A stretch of DNA of 64,000 nt from Septoria linicola (lineage: Eukaryota; Ascomycota; Dothideomycetes; Mycosphaerellales; Mycosphaerellaceae), in the NCBI GenBank assembly GCA_024114885.1, contig CP099424.1, positions 1,488,001 through 1,552,000 on the forward strand, given 5' to 3'. The translations under genes and the position numbers were made by a program. The notes under the pieces were generated by a model. It saw only the letters and a list, made by a program, of their open reading frames with translations, ran no database searches and had not been told where the DNA came from. Below are positions 50,389 through 60,378 of the stretch, piece after piece (position 1 is the stretch's first letter; every line of letters begins with the position of its first letter).

Positions 50389-51117
50389 TGGGTAGGATGA
50401 GCAGAAGCACGAGTACTTGGTTGATCAGGACAACTGCATAAAGTTGCATAGCAAGGCGTTGTGGTGTCACGGAAAATGGAAGGGCAGGCATGGTCGAACA
50501 GACATGCGGACAGACACGGCAGGATATGTTACGCCAGATTTGTATTGGTATTGACTACCATAGTAGACACATATTGTCCTCTCGGCAATTGTCAAAAGTG
50601 CTACACTTACTGCCTATATTATGAGTACTTCTCGAGGACTTCTTCTCAGGCAGCCGCATTCCCGAGATGGCTACCTTCTCGACACAGGTTCCACACCCAT
50701 CCCGCTCGACCCATCAGTCTGCTCATGGTCACTCCCAAGCTCATCGAGATATTTGATAGTCATGCTTCTAATCCGAAGGCCTTGGCTCGCGCGTTACTTT
50801 GGAGCGTACAAGGAAGTGATTCATCAGCTCTCCCGTCTTCGTCTTCCGAGATGCCACACTCCCCGTTGCCCAAGCAGCATCCCGCAAGTGCTTCGAATCT
50901 GTACGGTCTTCTACCGCGGCGTCCAGACAGCTTGAGCTCTCGGCTTTGCGTGCCATTGTCCTGTAGTCGTGCAATAGCAAAATATGTAGCAGCTGCTTTT
51001 GGTAGTGTACGACACAGAGTGCACTCGTGGCCTAATCCAGCTTCGCGAAGGCAACTATGGCGATCTTATGTAGATAATTTGCTCCATCCCACTTGAAATG
51101 GGAGCATCCACCGTCTT
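50389..51117. other. Convergent intergenic region
   Basis: 3' flanks of ARL1 and VPS22, about 730 bp. Frames here lack supported starts or motifs. No gene is called. Confidence 0.4.
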
Positions 51118-51903
51118 TCAACCACCTTGGTGCATGGACGCGGGGCTCCAGTATTCCACTTCTTCGGCCTGGTCGTCGACCCAGACCAGACTGTCTGCAA
51201 TTAGGTCGTCGATTACTGCGACAGCTCGAGCTCTCTCCCAGTCCAGATTGGCTTGCAACATGGACACCGTGATGAAGCCCATAATCTGGATTACTTCCAG
51301 CACTGTAGCTTGATCGCGATTTAGCTCCTTTGGAACACTTCGAATGTACCGGGTGCTGCCTAAAGTGAGAACTTTGAATTGTCCACCAAGGGGTTCCAAA
51401 CTCTCTAGTGCTCGTTGGACATCATCGTCAGTCACTTCCATGCCACCACCTACAAGGCCTCGACCAGCAGCAATCCTCTTCCTGGCCTCGGAAAGAGCGA
51501 TCATGCCGCCATTTTCTGCCCTACTCTCTCTACAGACTTCTACGAGGCGCACGCCGAGCTCGAAGTAGAAGTCGTTGACACTCGTCCCGAGCACCTTCGC
51601 CCAGACACTCCCGCCCTTTCCACTTGCATCCTTGGCCGCCTTGACATTGCTGCCTGCGAGAGGATCAACGCCTATAGCATGACACATGCGAGCAAACTCG
51701 GCCCGGAAAGTGGGATTGCTGCGAATGTCTTTGGCGTGTGTAAGCGAGAAGTTGTGCAGGGCCGCCTGGAAGACAGACAGCTGGTTGGCGAGAGCATCGG
51801 CGTGAGACGACTTGAGGGAAGCGCCGTGAGCAGCATATTTGTCTGATGAGATGGCAGCATTGGAGAAGGCACTAAGGCCCACACCACGCCTATTGGTAGA
51901 CAT
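51118..51903 (-). CDS. vps22: ESCRT-II subunit VPS22/SNF8
   Basis: Subunit of the ESCRT-II complex for multivesicular-body sorting on endosomes (with Vps25 and Vps36). Intronless, 261 aa from ATG 51903 (MSTNRRGVGLSAFSNAA). The EAP30 family pattern covers most of the protein: the N-terminal helical hairpin (QLSVFQAALHNFSLTHAKDIRSNP), FRAEFARMCHAIGVDPLAGS, then winged-helix repeats including FYFELGVRLVEVCRESRAENGGMI and VLEVIQIMGFITVSMLQANLDWERARAVAVIDDLI, given here only as landmarks. Length matches the family (about 230-260 aa). Divergent with RPL7, 239 bp between start codons. Confidence 0.92.
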   Translation of the reverse strand: MSTNRRGVGLSAFSNAAISSDKYAAHGASLKSSHADALANQLSVFQAALHNFSLTHAKDIRSNPTFRAEFARMCHAIGVDPLAGSNVKAAKDASGKGGSVWAKVLGTSVNDFYFELGVRLVEVCRESRAENGGMIALSEARKRIAAGRGLVGGGMEVTDDDVQRALESLEPLGGQFKVLTLGSTRYIRSVPKELNRDQATVLEVIQIMGFITVSMLQANLDWERARAVAVIDDLIADSLVWVDDQAEEVEYWSPASMHQGG

Positions 51904-52142
51904 GTTCACATGGTGCTGGGCCGGTGAGAAGGTGGAGCGGCTGTGTTGACGTTGGGCGAGGTCGAGTGATCAGGCATCCAGGCATGAACTGTCGCCAAGA
52001 GGGAAAGCACGGCCATCGCACTTGCCGCGATTGAGCTCCACACAAATTCAGCTTTTCGACTTTGGGAATCTTCTTGTTCTTGCATCGCCCAGCGCCAACG
52101 ACCGATACATTCTTCGACCAGGACTACCGATCATCAATCACA
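51904..52142. promoter_or_regulatory. Divergent promoter shared by VPS22 and RPL7
   Basis: Start codons lie 239 bp apart on opposite strands, so both promoters share this stretch. It is CG-mixed with a CT/TTC-rich part near 52040-52090 on the RPL7 side, common in ribosomal protein leaders. No specific factor site is assigned. Confidence 0.45.
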
Positions 52143-53496
52143 ATGGCCCCAACCAAGCAGTCCAAGACGTACGTCGACAATTGAATCTCGCGACGGAGAA
52201 TTGCAGCATAGTCGGTCCGCCGCCGCTTGAAAAAGATGGCTCGCATGCTGGATGGCAGAAATGCCTGAAACATGCAGTAGCACACATACATACACTCCAG
52301 TGCCGCCTCAGTCCTGCGCGTAGTCATCCAATGGCTCGTCAGAATGTGAGGTGGACGGCTGCGAGGAAACTCCAGCCACTGCCACTTGAAAGAGTCGGCG
52401 CTCTCGCCTAGCGAGGTCTTGTCAGATGCGATAGGTCGCCCTGATCAAAGTCACTCTTCACCGAGTGCTCAGCGGAGAATGCATGAGAGCCAGCAGACCA
52501 CTGTGCCGCAATTCTTCGTTTCGAGCAAAACATGCATGTGCCGTGCGGCCGACTAACGTTCGCCCACAGTTCGGTCGCTACCAAGGACCAGATCCTGGTC
52601 CCAGAGACCCTCCTCAAGAAGCGCAAGAGCCAGGAGAAGGAGCGCGCCGAGAAGGCCGAGCAGCGCGAGACTCGCAAGAAGGTTGGTCATCATCCACACA
52701 CCTGCCCAGTGCACTATGATGAAGAAATATCCAACCCAAGAGACTAGCTTTCGGGCGATGTTGTCTTCTTAATTAACCATCTTTCGGGACTGATCGTGAC
52801 AACAATTGCACACTTTGCAAATTTGACGGGCACATTGAGAACATCTCGCTGACAGTGCCTCAACAGGAGAACAAGGAGAAGCGTGCCCAGATCTTTAAGC
52901 GCGCCGAGTCCTACGTCAAGGAATACCGCGACCAAGAGCGCGAGAACATCCGTCTCGCCCGTGTCGCCAAGTCTGAGGGCTCTTACTACGTCCCAGCCGA
53001 GCCAAAGCTCGTCTTCGTGGTCCGCATCAAGGGTATCAACAAGATTGACCCAAAGAAGCGCAAGACCCTCCAGCTCCTCCGTCTTCTCCAGATCAACAAC
53101 GGTGTCTTCATCCGCCTGACCAAGGCCACCTCGGAGATGCTCAAGATCGTCGAGCCATTCGTTGCCTACGGTTACCCCAACCTCAAGTCTGTCCGCGAGC
53201 TCATCTACAAGCGCGGATACGCCAAGACCAGCCAGAAGCACCGCATTCCTCTGACCGACAACGCCATCATTGAGGAGCACCTCGGCAAGTTCGGCATCGT
53301 CTGCATGGAGGACCTTATCCACGAGATCTACCAGGTCGGACCAAACTTCAAGCAGGCCTCCAACTTCCTGTGGCCATTCAAGCTGTCCAACCCAACTGGC
53401 GGTTTCCACAAGCGCAAGTTCCTCCACTTCATCGAGGGTGGTGACCTTGGTAACCGTGAGGAATACATTAACCAGCTCATCCGCCAGATGAACTAG
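52143..53496 (+). CDS. rpl7: 60S ribosomal protein L7 (uL30)
   Basis: Large-subunit ribosomal protein. Exons are 52143-52168, 52570-52681 and 52867-53496, 255 aa. It starts MAPTKQSKT, then the Lys/Arg/Glu-rich N-terminal extension (LLKKRKSQEKERAEKAEQ), then the conserved uL30 core (VVRIKGINKIDPKKRKTLQLLRL and GVFIRLTKATSEM) and ends LIRQMN. Codon use is strongly biased to C-ending codons, as in highly expressed genes. Intron 1 is 401 nt, long for this genome. Intron 2 (185 nt) contains a box C/D snoRNA-like sequence, a host relation also known in yeast RPL7 genes. Confidence 0.95.
52711..52858 (+). ncRNA. Intronic box C/D snoRNA, snR39/snR59-neighbourhood guide
   Basis: Inside RPL7 intron 2. 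A terminal stem GCACT (52711-52715) pairs with AGTGC (52854-52858). Box C ATGATGA is at 52716-52722 and box D CTGA at 52849-52852. An internal D' CTGA is at 52790-52793, preceded by CCATCTTTCGGGA, complementary to CCCGAAAGATGG of large-subunit rRNA (recalled from the known 25S sequence). In yeast this rRNA site is the target of snR39, snR59 and snR39b, and snR39 and snR59 lie in RPL7A/RPL7B introns. The fifth-nucleotide rule from D' points to the G of CCCG. At 148 nt it is longer than most yeast C/D RNAs. Confidence 0.75.
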
Positions 53497-54043
53497 GTTG
53501 TGTCTCTTCTGACGAAAAAGTACTTGACGGCGTAACGTATGGGGACCTGATGACATTGGTCGCAATGGGGCTCGGAACAATGCATGGCGAATGGCGTCGG
53601 TAGCTCGTACGGAATTCAAGACGTCGTGCATACCACAAATGTGATACCCAGTTTTACTTCTTACATTTTCTGTCTCCTCTCGTATTCATGTGTGGCCATC
53701 TTCTTCCTTGCGGTAAATGCGGTCCGCCCTGTCCGCGCACGTGTTGGGGTGACAGGTCGACATCGCCAGCTATAATGAACAGTACAGTATTTGATCAAGA
53801 GCCAGCACGCGACAGTGATAATCTATTGTTCAGCCTGCCGCCTGTTTTTCTCCCAGAAGTCAGAAGGTCAGGTATTCTTTTTGCACTGGTTCTGGTTCGA
53901 CTGCCCTTGGCGTGGGATGCAGTTTTGAGGACAGTGTGTCATGTGGGGGACGACGACGAGAGCATGAGACCGGCACGTCTACACCTAAGCAACATCTTTC
54001 CCGATCGCACCTCGAGCCCGCAGAGCCCCTACGAGGCTGCAGC
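53497..54043. other. Intergenic region
   Basis: RPL7 3' flank and ferric reductase promoter. The frame open from 53912 has only a GTG before 54044 and is taken as leader. Confidence 0.4.
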
Positions 54044-56107
54044 ATGGCTCGCATGGTTGATCCATACTTCGAGTTCATTCGCGACGCCCGTTCTGTTATC
54101 AGATCTTCGGAGGTTCTCTTATCAGATCCGGACACGAGCATCGAGTACAATGCGACAGCCGTTGCAGAACGGCACCAGTCTGAGCATTTTCGAAGGCTAG
54201 TGGAAGGCTTTCAATTCTCAAGATGGTTCTTCATCACATATCAGGGTGCTGTGGTAGCGATTGTGCTACTGGCAGCGGCGTGGAGACGGCACGAACGAAA
54301 GACTCGTCAGCGAAGAAAGACGAGACGAAGAGAATATGGTGGGAAGAGTTATGAGGCGGTGGCAGGAGGAATCTGTAACACTATCGAAGTGGACGACGCC
54401 AACGAGCGAAAAGCAAGTGTCGTTACTGAAGTCTATGCACCAGTGCAAGCAAGACAGCATGAGGCGGGCTCGGCCAGCAGCTCATCTGGAAGCACACGCG
54501 TGAGCTCGTCGAGCAGTAGCACGAGATATGGCGATGCCACGCCTTCTCCAAGCGATGTGAAAGAACAGGAAGATGTCGGTGCTCTGAGTCCTCTGCTCGC
54601 ACCCGCAGATCGTCCCCGAAGCACGCATTCTGGCAACATACCGCGAGCGTTCAAGGCCATATCCTGGACACGCGCAGCACTCATGTACCAACCTTCGCCC
54701 CTCCCTCTTCTCAAGCGTATCATACCTCCAAATAGTACGACGCTTGTCGTCCTCTTCCTTCTCGGTCTGAACCTCTTCTACCTTTTCTACAAGATCGACT
54801 TCACCTATCTATCCTGGTGCGACATTCTCTCCGATCGCTCAGGACTGATGTTCACTGCAAATCTCCCCTGGCTATACCTTCTCGCTGCGAAGAACCAGCC
54901 TTTGAAGAAGCTTACTGGCGACAGCTACGAGAACCTCAACCTCATCCATCGGCGGCAGGGGGAGTACATGTGCTTCTTGGCACTCGTGCATTTCGGCGGG
55001 ATGCTCGCTGCGTGGTATAACTTCTTACGGCCTGAGCCATTCGCTTTGAGTCTCTATGACTTTCTCACGATCGACTACATTGTCTGGGGCATTGGAGCAT
55101 GGTTTGCATATGAGGTGCTCTATCTCACGAGCCTGAGCTCTTTTCGGGAGTGGTGCTACGAGTTGTTTCTGGCATCACACATCTTCTTGCAGATCGTGGG
55201 TTTAGTCACTCTTTGGCTACATCATTTTCGCGCACAGCCTTACATCGGTGCTGCGCTGGTCGTATTCGTTGTGGACAGGACGATCTGGAGGCTTGGACTA
55301 AAGTCCTACACTATACACGCTAATATGCAAGTCATGGAGGACGGAGAGACTGTTAAGGTCTCGTCAAATTGGCCTGTAAAGGCAAGTTCTGGGCGATCTC
55401 ACATCACAAAGCGCTTTTTTGGGCGAAACATGCAACATGGCTGGCTGCCAAGCCATCACGTCTTCCTGACTGTGCCTGGTATCGGCAAGAAGCACATGTG
55501 GCAGGCTCATCCCATGACAATTGCTAGTGCTGCTCCAGGATCTGACAGCAATGGACAAAGTCATGCGTGGTTCAACCTCATCATCCGCGCCAAAGGAGGC
55601 TTCTCTCGTGAGCTCCTCGAGTATGCTCGTGTGTACGACCATGCACGAGTACGACTTGACGGACCATACGGCTCTCTACACGCGCTGGAAATGCTCCATG
55701 CTGGCGATGTTGCAGTGATCGTTGCTGGAGGCAGTGGCATTGCCGTTGCCTATCCAATGCTCTGGGATCTGCTACGTCGGAACAACGAGCACGAAATCAG
55801 AGTCTGTCTGCTCTGGGTCGTGCAAGATGCAAGCCATGTTACATGGATTGGAAATGAGAGATTGGAAGAGCTGAAAGAACTCGGTTGTCATGTTATCGTG
55901 CCGCCTCCAAGCCGGAAACACGGACGACCCAATGTGAAGGCGTTGCTGCGCGATGCGGTTGATGAGCTGTCTGCCGACTCTTCAGACAAGATTGGAGTGG
56001 TGGTTTCGGGGCCAGACAGTATGAACCGCGATGTCAACAACACCTGTGCACGATTGGTTTCGCAAGGCAGAGACGTTGAGATTGCGGTCGAGAAATTTGG
56101 CTGGTGA
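54044..56107 (+). CDS. Ferric reductase / FRE-type transmembrane oxidoreductase
   Basis: Plasma-membrane flavocytochrome b predicted to pass electrons from NADPH through FAD and haems to ferric iron (or oxygen). Intronless, 687 aa from ATG 54044. An N-terminal membrane segment (FFITYQGAVVAIVLLAAAW) is followed by a basic and Ser-rich loop, then about six helices. Haem-ligand His pairs lie in LIHRRQGEYMCFLALVHF and ASHIFLQIVGLVTLWLHHF. The FAD-binding region contains HVFLTVPG and HPMTIAS (family usually HPFTIAS). The NAD(P) site has VAGGSGIAVAYPM and the end is VEKFGW. Ferric reductase is preferred over NOX because of the extra N-terminal helix. No signal peptide is evident. Iron-dependent regulation is likely for the family but no site was identified. 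Confidence 0.87.
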   Translation: MARMVDPYFEFIRDARSVIRSSEVLLSDPDTSIEYNATAVAERHQSEHFRRLVEGFQFSRWFFITYQGAVVAIVLLAAAWRRHERKTRQRRKTRRREYGGKSYEAVAGGICNTIEVDDANERKASVVTEVYAPVQARQHEAGSASSSSGSTRVSSSSSSTRYGDATPSPSDVKEQEDVGALSPLLAPADRPRSTHSGNIPRAFKAISWTRAALMYQPSPLPLLKRIIPPNSTTLVVLFLLGLNLFYLFYKIDFTYLSWCDILSDRSGLMFTANLPWLYLLAAKNQPLKKLTGDSYENLNLIHRRQGEYMCFLALVHFGGMLAAWYNFLRPEPFALSLYDFLTIDYIVWGIGAWFAYEVLYLTSLSSFREWCYELFLASHIFLQIVGLVTLWLHHFRAQPYIGAALVVFVVDRTIWRLGLKSYTIHANMQVMEDGETVKVSSNWPVKASSGRSHITKRFFGRNMQHGWLPSHHVFLTVPGIGKKHMWQAHPMTIASAAPGSDSNGQSHAWFNLIIRAKGGFSRELLEYARVYDHARVRLDGPYGSLHALEMLHAGDVAVIVAGGSGIAVAYPMLWDLLRRNNEHEIRVCLLWVVQDASHVTWIGNERLEELKELGCHVIVPPPSRKHGRPNVKALLRDAVDELSADSSDKIGVVVSGPDSMNRDVNNTCARLVSQGRDVEIAVEKFGW

Positions 56108-57005
56108 GGAGAGCCGGATGATTATGATTGACGAAATTTCACACGATACACAAGATCCTGCTACACATATGGGCTGATCAAACATAGAACATACATGAAA
56201 GAAGCATAGACGTCCTGTCTTTACTAGATCCTCGTGAGGCATGTGTTGCCTGGTCAAGAAGCACTCGCGCGTGGACAACAACCGACCACAAGCCGAGTAG
56301 CTGAGGTTACAGTGAGACCGCAAAGCTCTGGTTCTAGCCATGCACGATGGAAGCTATGCCAATTAGTAGCGCTTGGACGATCCGAGCTGGTTCCCAATGC
56401 CAAGTCACCACGAGCCACGCCCAATAGACTAGCATGGTCGCACTCAGGCAGATAGCTCACGCCGACTCCCCTTGGCACATTGCGACTTTGTCTTACAACT
56501 CACGACATATCAGAACTAGCCAACTCTCACAGGCTCATGTGGCATCTCAAGGCATATGAGCCAATGCGTGCTCCAGGCATAGCTTGGAGCTGCTTTCATA
56601 GCTTGACCGTCTCCGCATCTTGGTCTTGTCTTGGAAGTCGGCGCGTCCATACATATCCCGGAAGTTCTTCGCTTCCAAGACAAAACGACAGCTACACATT
56701 TCTCCAGTTGTCTCGATATGCTGCAACTTGATCCTTCGATTCTGTACCATACCTGACGCGAAAGCTGGGGTTGTCATGGCGTGTAAGCGACCCCACGGGG
56801 CAGACGTGCGGTGCGCTAGGTAGCGCAGAAACGTGCTCGTATTGTGAAGCCACCGAGAATGGGTCGGATAACCACTCTTAGAGTTAGGCTTGGCTCGACA
56901 ATACAAAGTATTGCAATGCGCTGCTTGTGTAGCACTTTACAGATCCGAGATTCCGAGCACTGCTCACACAACATTTCTCTATCACTCTCAGACTCCATCA
57001 CAAAT
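56108..57005. other. Intergenic region
   Basis: About 900 bp with no supportable gene. It holds the promoter of the MFS gene. Confidence 0.4.
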
Positions 57006-58385
57006 ATGGGCGGGAAAGACGAAGTTCAGACTGCTGTTGCTCCGGCTCCTGTAGCGGACGAATTGCTTAAGCCTATCTCAGTCGTCGAGAAGATCGATTA
57101 CTCCGGTGCTCGTGAGAAAACAGACCCGCGGGAGATTGCTCTCGTGAAGAAGTTGGATCGATGGATCATGGTGAGTGCAGTGTAAAGTGCAGCAAGTCGT
57201 CGACAGTGCTGATCTTTGGCAGGCAATGCTGTTTTCGATGTACTTCTTAAACTACCTCGACAGAAATGGTATGCTACGACAACTCTGCCTATGTGGATGT
57301 AACAAACTGACCTTCCCAGCTATCGCGCTGGCTCGTATCAACAAGATCGAAGCAGATTTGAACCTTAGCTCCGTCCGTACGTTGTCGTGCCCACAGTATG
57401 CCGATCTAGACCTTGTGCTAACAAGTGTACAGAATATCAAACATGTGTCTCTATTCTCTTCGTGGGCTACATCCTCGGCGGCGTTCCGTCCAACATGTTC
57501 TTGACAAGAACAAGCCCACGCAAATATATGGCCATCATGATGGTGATCTGGGCTGCAGTCTCGGCCTTGACTGCTGTAGCGACCGGTTTCACTGGACTTT
57601 TGTTGACGAGATTCTTTCTTGGTAAGCTCTCTCCAAAGAAGGCAATGTTTGATAACGCATCGACTAACGAGTGCCTTGATGTCTGCAGGTATGACGGAGG
57701 CGCCATTCTATCCTGGAGCTGTGTACATCATCGGCTGCTTCTACACTCGTAAGGAGATCGCCACCAGAATCGCCTATCCTGTATACTGGCAACATTGCTG
57801 CTACAGCCTTTGCTGGACTTGTCGCCGCAGGAGTCTTCCATAGTATGGATGATCTAGCTGGGATAACCGGTTGGCAGTGGCTATTTGTAAGGAAGACGCA
57901 AGTCTGATCAATGCACGGTGGCTGACGAGACGTAGATTTTGCAAGCAGTGGTCACAGCTGTGGTCGGCGTCGCGGCCTGGTGGATCCTACCAGACTATCC
58001 GCTGAACATGAAGTGGCTCACTGAAGCAGAGCGACAGCTTGCTCACAACAGAGTTGAGCTAGACACGACCGACAACCAAGGAGAAGTTAGTGTCTGGCAG
58101 GGCCTATCCCAAGCAGTCAAGGACCCAATGGTATGGATCTTTGCTCTGATGGCGCATATGCATCTTGCCGCGAACGGCTTCAAGAACTTGTAAGTCAACC
58201 TCTTGTGCTATTGGAAGCGTCGTGCTGATGGTGTGCAGCTTTCCGACCGTCGTCGAGACCCTTGGCTTTGGTCAGACTATCACTCTTGTCCTAGTCTGCC
58301 CACCATATTTGATTGCAGGATTCTCCACTCTACTTGTTTCCTGGATGAGTGGCAAGTTCAATGAACGTACCTGGCACATCACTGC

Positions 58386-58393
58386 CTCGAAGT
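58386..58393. repeat. Target-site duplication, left copy (CTCGAAGT)
   Basis: Eight bases identical to 59760-59767, directly flanking the terminal inverted repeats of the inserted element. An 8-bp duplication is characteristic of hAT transposition. Confidence 0.8.
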
Positions 58394-59759
58394 CATAGAA
58401 GTTGAATCTTGAATATTGTCATTCAATGACCTAGATTCAGATTCAATTCAATTACTGAATTGAATCGCAATATTCACTCTGAATACTCAATGATTATCTA
58501 TATACGTAGTAGTAATAACTTATTCTATAGCGCTATCTACTATAATCTATTATCTCGGTAATATCTAACTTCTACTTACTTTTAGTATATTTAGACTAAG
58601 TTATAGTAGTACTATCGAGCTACGAGCGTATCTATAGAATAGTGCGCCTAGCGCTACTAAACGTACGCTCGGACTTAGCGCTTATTAGTAATATAGATAG
58701 TATATTAATAGCTATCTATAAGAGTATAGGCTAAGCTTACTACTAAGTAGATTAGTACTACTATTCTAGTACTATCTAGCGCTTACTATTAACTACTAGT
58801 AGTTTGAAACGATAAGCGTAAATAAACATTTTAAAGTTATCTTAATCGCTTATAACGCTCTACTATTATAATTACTACTATTCGAATAATAACGGCTCGC
58901 TATTATATATATCTTTACTTATACTAGTTAGCGAGAACTTGTCTTTATAGTATTACTAAAGCCTACGTACCTTCTCTATATTCTTATCTAGCTATACTCT
59001 CTTTATTAGCGTTAACTAACGACTAGAGATCTATATAAATTAGAAGTCTAGATAAAGTAGTATAGTAGTAATATATACGCCTATATTATTAATCGTAGTA
59101 TACTATTTCTTAAATACTAGTTAGCTTTATCGAATAGCTAATCGTATTATAGAGTTATAGACGCTTAAGAGTAGAGCCTTAACTAATTACTAAAGTAGTC
59201 GATAATAAACTCTATAGCTAGTTAAAACATATTAAAAGATAGCTTTATTATCTTCTATCTTCTTTATTAGCTCTTTAAAAAGGCTAAGGAAGCTAGTAAT
59301 ATCGTATAGAAGCCTCTAGTATATAGTAGTAAGCTAGTAGTACTATAGCTCTAGGTAGCGCTCGAATATTATCTTACCTATTAGCCTTATAGTATATATC
59401 TCTTTAGCTATTAGAAGATAGCTATTCTAACGTATAAGGCCTAGTTATTTTAGAATAGCTCTAGATATATCGCTATAGTACTCCTTATAAATAGTACTAA
59501 AAGGTTACTAGTACTTATTAAAGCGTAGTAATACTATAAGTAACGTCTCTTTTATAGTTAATTAATATAGTTAGAACTAGGCTAATCTATTTACTTCGGA
59601 CTTTACTTCTCTTTTATATATAAAGGCCCCTAAGTGAACTATACTTTTGCTTATTAAATCTTGAATATTCGTAATATTCAGGGGCTGAAGCATTCAAATT
59701 CATTCAACGATTGAATGAATTGAATCCCCTGAATAGCTATTCATCATTCAACTTCTATG
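58394..59759. mobile_element. RIP-mutated non-autonomous hAT-like element
   Basis: Inserted in the MFS gene. Ends are inverted: CATAGAAGTTGAAT at the left, its complement ATTCAACTTCTATG at the right; over 22 bp 20 positions match. Flanking 8-bp direct repeats are CTCGAAGT. The CATAG tip and the 8-bp duplication fit the hAT superfamily. Subterminal ATTCAA/TTGAAT arrays lie within ~110 bp of both ends. The core (about 58500-59640) has almost no CpA or TpG, is TA-rich and has no open frame, as expected after heavy RIP. At 1.37 kb and without a readable transposase it is non-autonomous or a decayed copy. Confidence 0.85.
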
Positions 59760-59767
59760 CTCGAAGT
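59760..59767. repeat. Target-site duplication, right copy (CTCGAAGT)
   Basis: Matches 58386-58393 exactly and lies immediately after the right terminal inverted repeat. Coding sequence of the transporter resumes in phase through it. Confidence 0.8.
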
Positions 59768-60378
59768 GTGTCGCCACGGCGGGATTCGTTGCAGCTTGTG
59801 CTACGAATAGCGTTGCTGGACGATACGTGGCCATGATTGTCTTCTCAGTGGGCACCTACGCGGTCAATTCTCTCATTCTAGGATGTTGTGCTTCTGTTTG
59901 TGGTCAGACAAAAGAGAAGAAGGCCGCTGCTGTATCGATGGTCACAACTATCATGGTAAGCTCGTTCATCTGGACACCATATCTATGGCCAAAGAGCGAC
60001 GAGCCACGATATACGATTGCCCTGGCTAGCAGTGCCGGCTTCTCCATGGCTACGGCTGCGTTGGCGTGGGTTGCTAAATTCATGATGATGAGGAGGAACA
60101 AGAAAATCCGGCAGAGCAGTGATGAGAACACGAACTTTTATGTGTATTGAGAAGTACGACAGCAGAAGTACAACAACAATGCGGCGCACTGGTGGCAATC
60201 GATGTAGCTCTTGAGGCCATCATAGTCTAGAAAGTACTCGCTCATCGATATGAATGAATGAAGTTGTTTGCGTATCGGAGCGCTTACGTAATACGTTCTG
60301 GCACTTCACTTCGGCTCCAACTTCTGAGATGCAACATATCAACATTAACATTGACTACTCACACAGCATCGAGACATC

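Larger units (their letters stand above)
57006..60150 (+). pseudogene. MFS anion:cation symporter (Dal5/allantoate permease type), disrupted
   Basis: Membrane transporter of the major facilitator superfamily. Segments are 57006-57170, 57223-57268, 57320-57376, 57433-57621, 57689-57896, 57936-58189, 58239-58393 and 59760-60150; all introns have GT/AG ends and agree in phase. Signatures are LNYLDRN, FVGYILGGVPSNMFL, LLTRFFLG, EAPFYPGAVYIIGCFYTRKE and the Trp-rich helix WQWLFILQAVV. Two lesions are seen: an extra T near 57775 shifts the frame between TRIA and ILYTGN, and a 1366-bp hAT-like element after HITASK separates the last ~130 codons. The two sides of the element rejoin exactly at an 8-bp duplication, and the C-terminal part (YVAMIVFSVGTYAVNSLIL...) is still well preserved, so loss is recent. 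Substrate (allantoate, nicotinate or similar) is unknown. Confidence 0.85.

Noticed and set aside
49055..50491. Long minus-strand frame (478 codons) over ARL1 and its upstream DNA
   Set aside because: It lies antisense to the well-supported ARL1 exon, shows no domain, and its composition mirrors the opposite strand.
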